NCBI GenBank assembly: GCA_963402885.1
Contig: OY727101.1
Coordinates: 15,662,417-15,726,416 of the forward strand
Direction: 5' to 3'
Length of the DNA: 64,000 nt
DNA from: Antedon bifida
Lineage: Eukaryota; Echinodermata; Crinoidea; Comatulida; Antedonidae
The notes under the pieces were generated by a model, which made no database searches, was not told the DNA's origin, and was given only the letters and a program-made list of their open reading frames with translations. Below, one piece after another: positions 41,201 to 53,200 of the stretch. The first letter of the stretch is position 1; each line of letters begins with the position of its first letter. A program made the translations under genes and the position numbers.

Positions 41201-44200
41201 GGTACACCTTAAAAGGTAGCATCATCATCTTCAAGAACTGTCACAAAATAATGATATTGGATCTGGAGTTTCCAAAGTTTTTCCAAGTCTAATTGTAGTA
41301 TGATAATAATGGTAATTATAATTAGGAAAAACATCTTTATAGCTGCCAGATTCACAAAATAGTGTGTCACAAGCTATAATGATTTATATAATATTAACCC
41401 TTATTAGAACTTTTATTTTCATTTGTATGTTGTAACATTGAAACTACAGAAATGACATATGAAACTAGATTTTTGTTTTATGAAGGTTTTTATTTATATA
41501 CAAAAGTGTTTTTGAACAAATACAAAGCAAGAAAGAGGAAAAATTAAATGGGAAAATTATGAATGACTAATTATGACTAATAACTATTTGTGATCAGTAC
41601 TGCAGTTATATTCAGTGATGTAGCCACAAGAAATAAAGTGGTGCACTTTCCGCAAAAAAAGGGAACAATCTCTGTGCAAGCCACTGAGTTGTCAAAGGCA
41701 TCTTTAAAAAACCTTACCAACCGTACTGGTGGTTACGACCCTGATATTGCTTCAGCATATTTGTGACCTAGTCCTTATTTTGTCTTCAAATCGTACAGTT
41801 AAAGTTAAACTGACACTAAATGCGTTAGAATGTTCGTGAAAAAGTCAACACTAAAAATCATTCCTCTAAATATTTAACATCATCATCAACAATGGCACAG
41901 CTAATTATCAGAATTTGTTGTTATACATTGCTTCAGACTTCTTCTCTTTTACATGTCCATAGGCATATGCATATTCTGGGATATCTTCAAATGTGGTTTG
42001 TGTTTTTTCAGCAGTTTCTTGTGCATCTTTTATTGGTAGAGATGTTTGGTAGACAGGGGATTCTCCCACCTCTAAATATATTTCCGTTTGGGCTGGTTGG
42101 TTACAATTTGTATATGCATATTCATTATCTTTATTCAACATGGCACTGTGGTGACGAATCATATTCTGATGTGAAAGAGTTTGTAATGAGATTTGTTCTG
42201 TGGATGAAACATTTGGTACTAGATATTCTGATGACATTGAATCTTGTTTTACCACTTCATCTGTTGTGGTGAAATCATCTGGACTACACTGAGTTGACAT
42301 GTCTTTATTTCTATATCTTTTTTTCGCTTTATTTCGTTTAGTTTGAGACATTCTATAGATAATTATTGCTATAATGATAATGAGTATTAAAGCACATGCA
42401 CTGATGATGTATACATAGATTGTGGCAATAGAAGTAACTTCTTCATCTGTCTCACTGTTTGTCTGACTGCAGTTATTGTCATTAGTGTTATCAGGTTGTA
42501 TCACGTATGAATCGGATCCATGTACATCATTAGGAGATGTCACATGACATGTCAGTAGGCTGCAAATCATTTCATCAGTGATAGTCAAGTTGAGCTGTGA
42601 TGTGTTGCCCAGTTGATTGGTATTGTTCATTGTCCAGTTGTATTTGCATTCTGGACAACTGTGTCCAGTCTTGCAGTGGAATAAGGATAACTTTCTAACT
42701 TTAGAATTGCCACATGTAACAATTGTCACTTTTATCTGAACATTTATTAATACTTCGCAGTTTCCCTTTTCTAGGTCTTCAATGTGGTGATGTGTCCCCT
42801 GATTTGTCACATTTAAGATACATGCAAAATGCAATAGATTAAACATTTCTTTAACTAAAAACTCATTTTCTAAACTCAAGTGGGTTGCATTGTTGTTTCT
42901 TTTCATATTTATAAAAGAAATATTTTTGTTAACATTCCATTGCAGTCTATGAGAATCAGTTGAAAATCCTTCACTAATCTTTGAGGTACAGTACAAAATC
43001 AGCAAATCTCCAACCATGTAAAATGCTTTGTTTGATTGACAAGTTGGTCTAGGAAAGGCAACCACATTAAGTATAGCAGGCTTAGAAGACTTTAGAATGA
43101 TGTTTGAACTATTGATGGCATGACAGCTGTACTCTCCAGAATCTAATAATGTGACTTCTGGTATACTGAGTTTACATGAGTCAGTCTCAACATCAAAATC
43201 TACTTGAATCTTACTTTCAGTACGTAGCGTTGTGCTGTTATGTTTCCAAAAACAAGTCAAATCTGGTTTCCAATCTGAAAACACACAAAGGAATTCAGCT
43301 GTTCCTTCTTCTAGAATATTCTTATCTTTTGGTTCATAAAGAAGATGAAGATCAAAGCTAGTAGCTGAGCTCAGCAGTAAAAGGATAGTTGATGCGAATA
43401 AATTCATTATAGAATATAGTTTTAAAACAGTGTGCATGCAATATATCTTCTTGTATGTTAAACTAGGTATTTGAAACTACTGTATCTATTTTATTGATGA
43501 TTATGATATATGTACTGTAATAAGAACACAACTGACAACTGAAAATGTAGAAATGTCATTATAGAACACTCTAATACACTACTAGCTAATTGAAACTATT
43601 TTTTTTTATTTGGGGCCTTGGTATGTAATATACAATATTACGGTGACCTGTAGGATACATACGATAGTTTTAAAGAAGAAAATATGCAATCTTCTTTTCA
43701 ATTTTAATTCTGGGTTTGAATATTTAATAATTGATTAATTTACATTTTGATTTGATAATTCGGAAACCACATTGATAATGCCACTCTTTTTCTCTGATTA
43801 GCAGAGTAGAACATAATTTAGAACATTAATTTAAAGTACAACAAATAAATTCAAACCAAGCCCTCCTCATTCAAACTGGTGACATAGTATGTGTGTAATT
43901 AAAGGGAATATTTTTTTAATCTTTTGAAGTTTCATTAAAGATGTATTGTCCCTTGAAACACAAAAAATGAAAGTCAAAATATTCTAAATTTAAATTGGCC
44001 ATATCAAAGTAATATTAAAGTTATTCACTTTAGGTCGAAAATTCGAGCCAAAAACAACAAGTTTACATAATTAACAGGTAAATTAATATGATTACATTTC
44101 GTCTGAAAAATTGTCGCGAGCAAAAGTAAACAAAGATTTCAAACCACGAGTATGCATTATGCATGATGCTAATTAGGATTATTTACAACTCGTCACGGTT

Positions 44201-47200
44201 GAGAAGGTGTTTTCACACAGATCGCGAAGAAATTTTATGATTATGCATACAGATGATCCAAACAAGCGCGTTGCATTATGAGATATGTTTTGATCGAAAA
44301 CTTTGACTGGAAGTCACAGTTATTTTTTGAACAAAAAAATGTCTGTATTTCAGTTAAATGATTTTTTTTTCGACTAATTTTTCGTGAAAGTTAATAACTA
44401 TTTTGATACTTCAAAATGACCCACTTTTTTCGAAATCTTTTTTTTTTTATTTTTTTGGAATTAGTCAAAGGGACAATACATCTTTAACTGCAACTATACA
44501 CTAGTTCACTCAGTTTCTCCTTCACAGGAATCAGTAAACAATATTTCAAACATATTTCTTTGATGTATTTATTAGACTATTACTAGCTATTTACATTGAG
44601 CAATAAACATACTATTTAGAATCGTTTGATTACAGCGTGGACCAAATACAGTAGTAACTTGTAAACAGTGGTGTAACGGTTATAAGCGCTCACTGGCTAA
44701 ACCCAGGGGTATCGGAGCTTACAGGCCCCTGACCTAGGTCCAGAGTAAAAAACAGGCATTAGAATATGTTCAGCGTTAGCGGGCCACTTAAGGTCCTTAA
44801 ACCAGGGGCCTCATGCCTCTACTTTATGCCACTTCTTGTAAATTGTATAAATAATAATATAATAATAATATAATGATAATAGGTATGAGAAATATACCCA
44901 GACCATTCAGAACAAAACGCTATTTGCAAACAATATCAAGCAGCCTTGTTGCATAATGTTGCCTAAAATAATTTTAGTTATAATATATATATAAATAATT
45001 AATAATAATTTCATTTTTTTAGTTCTTTATTTATAGTATACAACACAAATTTTTGGGATTTTGAATGGTATCACAAGCAGTAAAATACAGCTATTATTTC
45101 TTTATAAATCAACTTTGATTGAACTTAAATGTTCTGCCCACCTAATTACTACCGGTATTTACATGTCATTGACGACTAAAACTCATTAAGCATGTATCCC
45201 AAATTAGTATTGCATACAGAATCACAGAGTATAATGTTTATGATGTTGTAAACTAATGAACTACATTATACAGTACAACTAGTGAATTGATTATGGACAT
45301 TCATTGCATAAAAATATGATACATCTTAAAGGATTTTTATAAGAGCATAGTTCAGTAGTAGACAATTTACCCTGATGAGCTTTGTTCTGGATTGTTGCTG
45401 TTCAGTGTGTAATAAAAGACATTTTTGGAACAGAATCATTTATGATGTCAGTGTTGTTGTCATTGCTAATTCCTTTATTACAGGAATTAATCTCTGAAGA
45501 ATCCAGTGTAAAATAAAACGCACCAGCCACATCTGTTGGTCTATCTATTGACCCTGTGACATCATTGTTTCTAGAGCTGGCATAATGTTGTTCTGTTGTA
45601 CCAGCATCCTCAAATGTCAACGACTTTCCAAAATCGTTATCGTGCATAAAGGATGATAAACTTCTAACAGGAAAGGCAGATGTAGGAGCAGCAGCAGATA
45701 CAAAGGATATGTCGTTTGTGGTGAAGGTTGATGGAGTAACTGAAGGGTTGTCTGGTATAACTGCATACATGGCACTACCAGAATAATCTCCTGCTACAAT
45801 ACTGTTGCTTCCATTAGTGGAAAGAGAAGGTATTTTAGTAACAGAATAAGTGATACAACATGGAAAATGTTTATATGATTGGTACATACAAACACTAATG
45901 AGTGACAATACAACAAAGGTTGTTGACACAGAGATGGCTACAACAAGATAAACTGAAGTATCTTTTTCATCTGTCTCATTGTTTTTACCACTGTTTGTCT
46001 GGCTGCAGTTATTGTCATTAGTGTTATCAGGTTGTATCACGTATGAATCGGATCCATGTACATCATTAGGAGATGTCACATGACATGTCAGTAGGCTGCA
46101 AATCATTTCATCAGTGATAGTCAAGTTGAGCTGTGATGTGTTGCCCAGTTGATTGGTATTGTTCATTGTCCAGTTGTATTTGCATTCTGGACAACTGTGT
46201 CCAGTCTTGCAGTGGAATAAGGATAACTTTCTAACTTTAGAATTGCCACATGTAACAATTGTCACTTTTATCTGAACATTTATTAATACTTCGCAGTTTC
46301 CCTTTTCTAGGTCTTCAAGGTGGTGATGTGTCCCCTGATTTGTCACATTTAAGATACATGCAAAATGCAATAGATTAAACATTTCTTTAACTAAAAACTC
46401 ATTTTCTAAACTCAAGTGGGTTGCATTGTTGTTTCTTTTCATATTTATAAAAGAAATATTTTTGTTAACATTCCATTGCAGTCTATGAGAATCAGTTGAA
46501 AATCCTTCACTAATCTTTGAGGTACAGTACAAAATCAGCAAATCTCCAACCATGTAAAATGCTTTGTTTGATTGACAAGTTGGTCTAGGAAAGGCAACCA
46601 CATTAAGTATAGCAGGCTTAGAAGACTTTAGAATGATGTTTGAACTATTGATGGCATGACAGCTGTACTCTCCAGAATCTAATAATGTGACTTCTGGTAT
46701 ACTGAGTTTACATGAGTCAGTCTCAACATCAAAATCTACTTGAATCTTACTTTCAGTACGTAGCGTTGTGCTGTTATGTTTCCAAAAACAAGTCAAATCT
46801 GGTTTCCAATCTGAAAACACACAAAGGAATTCAGCTGTTCCTTCTTCTAGAATATTCTTATCTTTTGGTTCATAAAGAAGATGGAGGTCAAAGCTAGTTG
46901 CAAAACTCAGCAATAAAACTATGGTTAAACTTAAAAGATTTTTTGATGCAGATTTCTGAAACATGTTGACCATTCAAGAAATCAATTTATAAATTCATTG
47001 CTTCCAAACTATAAAATTAATGTACTTTTTGAGTTTCATATGTATTATATAGCAAGATTGTTTCCTTGTCAAAGACGTTTCATCCAACGAAAGACTGAAA
47101 AAGTAATTGTACATTGTGAAATTGTCAGTTTTCGTTTCATTTTCATATTTGCTTTAATAGCAATAGCTTGGCCAATAAATCATTGCACTGCTTGACAGTG

Positions 47201-50200
47201 ATTGATAGGGAATGTGATGAGGGGAATACAATTTAGCAGAAAAATGATGTGCATGTGTAGGGCATGGATGAAATTAAACTTCTGGGTGTGTGAGTTGTTG
47301 TGGAATGGGGCTTTTAGGGTGGGGGCATTGTTTATTGGTGGAAGGCATAATTTTTTGTTGGTGTAAAATGCTAATGGTAAATAAAACTCCCTCATTAAAA
47401 TTACAACACAAATTAATATCAAGGTCTAAAAGATACAATACAATTTGTGGAATTGTGTTTATTCCAAACAATATTCCATGGGAGGCATTTATTCGAGGAT
47501 TCTTTTATTCAAAGTGGAGTGTAATAAAATACGGTATATGGCACTTATTCAAAAACAGGGGATTTAGGTGAAGGGTCAGTACTGACATCTCGCATTTCAA
47601 TCTTGCTTCTACTAGTTCGTAAACTATATTTCGAAATAATGACTCAAATAAACAATTACGTTGCAACTATTTAATTTTATTGAAACTATAATGGTATTAA
47701 AACACATACATATTTTTTATAACTTTATACATGTTCTTTATACATTTTACTCAAATAATACTAAAGTTTAATTTGGGTAAATGATTAAGTATTGACTTTA
47801 TACAGCTTCTCCTTCTTGATTTACACTTATTTCTGTTGTTTCTGTACCTGTCCTAGTAACCTTTTTTTTAGGTGTTAAGCCAGGAAGATAAAATTTTGCA
47901 GAATGCTTTAACTTAATTTTTACAATAAAAACTGCAACTATAGCAAGACAAACAATGCATCCTATTGTTACTGGTAATATTACAATCAGATTTGTATTTG
48001 TTGTTTCTTTGTTCACTGAAGTTTGTTCCAATTGTGTTGAAATCTTATTAATTGTTTTTTGATGATTTACATTTAGGATATATGTAGCATTTCCCGTAGC
48101 AAAATGTTTTGAAGCAATGCAAGTTATATGACAATCGTTCATTTCTTTTGTTATATTGTTGATTCTATTGTCAGAGATTTTGAAATTGTTTTTTACATCA
48201 TTATTGCAGTTTTCAAACATCCATTGGTACGAAACATCCTCAAAATGTTCATTTATATTGCATGTTATACTGTTGTATGTGAAATCTGGTGTAATATGCA
48301 CATGAAGTTGATTAGTGATGTTTAACGGTTTTGTAGTACACACACGTGGGACTTGTTCTCCATTCGCCGTCATCATGCATTTATAATCGTCACCGTGTTT
48401 CATCATAGTGGCTGGAAACTTTGCAGATAGTGTTGTGTATTCCTTATTTTTAAGCAGATTTGATTCTGCTCCTTCAGGAATATCGAGCCATTCCATTTTA
48501 AAGCCCCCTCTAGTTTCAGAAGTACATGATATTACCACATCTTCGCCATCAATGTACATATCACTAGATAGACTACAGTACGGATATTGTCTATCTGCTA
48601 CATCATGAACAGTTAATTTACCTGCTTTGGACTTGGCTATAATGTCTGTCCCATATAGTACAACACATTGATAATTTCCTTCATCTGACATTTTAACGTC
48701 TGAAATCTCCAGAATTACATTTCTCCTATCAACATCAAACCTCTCTTTATCATTGTAGTCTGGGGTGAAAAGATCTCCATCTTTCCACCAGTTGAATGTT
48801 ATTTGGTTTAGGTCTGCTAATTCTCCATGCAAGATGCAAATCAATTTAACATTACTGTGTTTATAAGCTTGAATATCTTCTGGATGGAATGCAATTGTAA
48901 CATCCACACAGAGACTTTTTGAAATCAAAATGCAAAAGTAGCAAACAGCCATTACAACCTGCTTTATTGAAGCCATGATCTTAATTGAAATTTGATTTCA
49001 AATTTTCCCACTCAATAACTCAACCACTTTTAAGTAGGGGAGTTTGCATTATAATTATTAAACAAAGCCATACAATTATATCAAGTTCTTTTTCCTGCAC
49101 AGTATTCTTTCTATCTTAAAAATGAAATTTGTTTTTTTACCAATGTTTATATTTATCATTTTATAATTAACTACATAACTATTGTATTAGGCGTGTGCAT
49201 TTAATAATGGTATCAACCAACGGTTTCTTTTCATGTGATAACATTGTTTGGTCCTGTGCCAGAACCAATACCATACTAATAGATTACAAAGCATTGATAC
49301 ACTTGAGCAAGTTCAAACTAGGTATTGCTATAGTTAAAATATACAAGGATATATATTATACAGTAGTTGCTAGAACTAATCTGATCTTTATTGTTAAGTT
49401 CAAACTAAAAGTATGCAAATCGGCTACTCTAGTATATTTTATGGGTTGGGGGGGCAGTGTAAAATAATGTTCTTTGTGGTTATACCATGGACCTATACAT
49501 TTGTAGGTCCATGGTTATACACAGAATATTGTGGTTATACACAGGATAGCGTGGATATCACACAGGGTGCTAAATTGGGTGCATAGTGCTATGAGTACAA
49601 ATGAATCTTTATTAATATCACATCTGTTTATAGTTGTTATTATATATTTATTAAAAATCTATAATATGAAAGATACTATTACTATATATAAGCAGTTTTC
49701 TTTAATATTATCTTATTATATTGTTTATTTGTTTGTTAATAGGTACTTGATTTTGTTGAGTTTTGATAGTTTATAGACTTAAGCTGTTTTGGTCACTATA
49801 TATATCTATGACTAAATATTGTGTGAAAATAAGGAAAGTATTGCTATAGTGAGTAATAATATAAGTTCGCTTTCGACAGTCCTTTTTTTCCTTTCACTTC
49901 CTTGTTCTTTGTAATTCTTGTTTTCATGTCGGAATTAAATACAGTATATCAAATCAAATATAGGAAGAACAAGGAAGAGTGAAATAACACTCTTCCCTGC
50001 TGGGAAAAATATAGGAGGAGAAAAATAAAGAGAAAGGCATCACTTCTTATGATTCATGCTGAAGTTTAAGTTCTTCATATGCTGAATCATTAAAAAGTTT
50101 ATCTATATTGTTCATGTCTACCATTTTCTTTTCTTCTGTCTTAGTTGCTTCTCCAAAATGATGTTCATCTTGTTTGCTCTTTTCGTTGCTATCATCTAAT

Positions 50201-53200
50201 CTATTTGATTTAACATCTTTTTTCTTTCTTCCATCATTTCTTTCCATGACATCATTCTCATTGTTTTCTATACTGTCATACTCTTTGCTGTTTCGTTCAT
50301 TAATATCATCATCTTTCTTATTATTTAAGATCCCCATGATTTCATCCTCCAATGTCATCTCAGAGTTCCTTTGTGGAATCAATGTTTCTTTCTCCTCACT
50401 CACTGGTAGATTACTTTTCGTCTTCTTGTCTATTACACTGTAGGTCGGGTCATCTGTAGTTTCCTCATACACACTCTCTAGTGACTGCCTTCCTAATGTG
50501 CTCTTTGACAATGCTGGCATGCTGCTTAAGCTCGGCAGCGGAGGAGGCAGCATCTCTGGCATTTGCGGCAGCGTGTTTATCGATGCAGAATCAAGAGCTT
50601 GCAAATTTATCGACACAGAATCAGAATTCTGTAGTGTATCACTGGTGAGATAACACCGGGGTATTGTTGTGTTCTGAAGAGTGTACGATCCAAAATTGGA
50701 ATTAGAAGGGGAAATTAGTAGATGGGACGAATAGTTACGATTATTAAACATCAGTCCTTGATGACTCATCATGTTTCTTTCATGTTCATTGTATTTTAAC
50801 TTGTAGAAAAATTTACAGCACATGAAAATAATCAATATTGCTAATAAAACTGCTATAATAATAACGACAATTGGTATAAAATCCATTGTTCGACTTTTCC
50901 TTTTTCAGATATAGTACAACTCTGTAATTAATATAAACAAATAAAAATGTAGTTAACATTATAAACGCTACATTCAATAAATATATATATTTGTTCTACC
51001 TTCTTCATTGTATATTGTATATAATCTATTATATTAATACTACTTTTCTAATTTCTTTTCTGTAAGAAAATGTAAATTCATTTATAATTGTTCATTGTTG
51101 TCCTAGTATAACAGTTAGGCCTACCATGTTAGTTTATATATTGTTTTTTTCATTTGTTTCTCCACACTTCAACAATTTAGTGGAGTAATATAAAACATAA
51201 ATAAATAATATAAATAATTTACCTTGTGATCAGATCTGTTGATTCCTTATATCCTAAAAGAATTTAGTTTTTCTATTCTGAAGGTCCATAGATTCAATTT
51301 GTAACGTTTGCACCATTCTTTTTCCTTCATGTTTTGTATTTCTATTTTAGATTTGCATACTTTGTACCTGATAATATTGACTAATATCGATTTTGTAACA
51401 TTTTCGGTATGATTAGTTTCTATCGGTTTGATAAAGATTTTTGTATTTCTTCCTTGTTTTGTATAATTAAGTTTCGTTTTAATCAAATCGATAGTACGAA
51501 CGAACTTGCGTTAGTTACCGCTAAATGTTAATATTCAAATGGAAAAAAATACAGAGACTAATACAAAAATAAATGCAATTAATTATTTATTTATTTTTAC
51601 ATATTTATGATACAGGAGGGACACTTCTTTTTTTTTTTCTAAAGTATATATATATATCTGTTCTTTTTTGTTCAATGTGTGGAAAATAAATAAATGAAAC
51701 AAACAAACACTGTGATGATGAGGACACTTTTTATTTTGGATCCAAAAATATTTAGTCTATCCTTAAAGTAATTTTTCCATTAATGTGTTACACTTTTTTT
51801 AAATTTTCAGTTGTTTGCAAGATACTATTGTTAGTTCTTCGTCATACTTACCATTTTTGTCATTCTATCGAAAATGTCTTGCTGATGCATTGTTGTGTGA
51901 CAGAATAAACATGCAAAACACAGGTACAGTACTTTATTGTGAGTTACCTTGTATACAGTATGTATAGGTCTAAGCACATATAGTCATATGGTTCTGTATC
52001 TTATAAAAGTAGTGCTTTATGAAATCAAAGTTTACACATTTTTTGTTCCTAGAATTATTAGTAATAAATCATTAGATAATAAATAAACAAAAATCAAAAC
52101 TGTTGTTCGCATCAGACTAAACCTAATTCCTCTATTATAAGTTTAAAACATCGCTCAAAAAACAGATTTGCAAGATCATCTGTCTGAAGTTAAGTGACGA
52201 TGGCATCGGTGGTGTCACAGTGGCAGTGACATTTTGTGATTGTAGTAAATTATTAATCATATTTAATATACATATATATGTAAATAAAAAATATTATCCA
52301 ATCACTATTATTATTCTTTTAGATCAGATACACAGCCCAATTTTAACAGCATTTCCAAAAGCGACTCACTATTCGGACATTATGGATGCTTTCAGGGTAT
52401 GTATTATCATCATCAACTTCCTTATCAATTCATCATTTTCATTATCATTTCCTTAATAATCAATTCATCATTTTCATTATCATCCTTATTATCATCAACT
52501 TCATTATCATCAACTTCATTATCATCAACTTCAATATCATCAACTTCAATATCATCAACTTCAATATCATCAACTTCATTATTAATTCATCATTATCATT
52601 AACTTCATTATTATCATTATAATTATCATCAGCATCATTATCATTAATTTCATTATCATCATTACGACCATTTTCATCATTATCAATTTCATTATCTTAA
52701 CATTATTATAATATCTCCTTTCCTCATTATCATCACTGTATTCAATGTGTCTAAAGAAATCTGTTTTGTTTGTTTTCAGAGTGCTTGGGCAGAAAAAAAG
52801 AGGTCCCTAAAGAGAATCGACAAGGTAAATTACATTTACATTACTTACATATACAGTATAAATTATTTGTAACTACTGTGGAGTGTCAGGGTGTTGAGCA
52901 ATTGGTCAGAGCATTGCTTACCAACAGAACGATCCACTTACAAACAAGAATGATGTTTCTTAATGGTCTAGTTAGGAGTAGACTCACCTATGGTTGCCAT
53001 GCTTGGAGGGCAACAGGAAGTGAAATGTCCAAACTTAGCACAACATACAAAACCTTCCTAAGAAGAATGCTAGTGAATGGCTTTCAAAGAGTCTGCCCAC
53101 CAAACCATGTAGACATATCCTCAGATGAAGAAACAGATGAAAACTATATAGACTGGCGTTACGTTATTGATAATGACGATCTCTACAAAATTACTGGCTG

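Larger units (their letters stand above)
40348..41907. other. Spacer with Ig relics and an inserted repeat
   Basis: This contains two Ig 5' relics (listed separately), a conserved GACATATGAAACCAGTTTTA block near 41000 and the 3' flank of receptor 4 (about 41390-41900). No other gene is seen. Confidence 0.55.

Noticed and set aside
42000-42272. Plus-strand open frame at 41892-42272 within receptor 4
   Set aside because: It is the antisense of the receptor tail; the similar frame at 36132-36326 is the antisense of the receptor 2 tail.
35923-43437. Classic ITAM in the receptor tails
   Set aside because: I looked for Yxx(L/I) pairs at 6-12 residue spacing and found none that fit. The tails carry YxN, YxxP and single Yxx(I/L/V) sites instead.
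52220-52622. Ser/Ile-rich open frames
   Set aside because: They are translations of the ATC/AAC minisatellite in NPHP1 intron 26, apart from the in-phase part that is exon 26.
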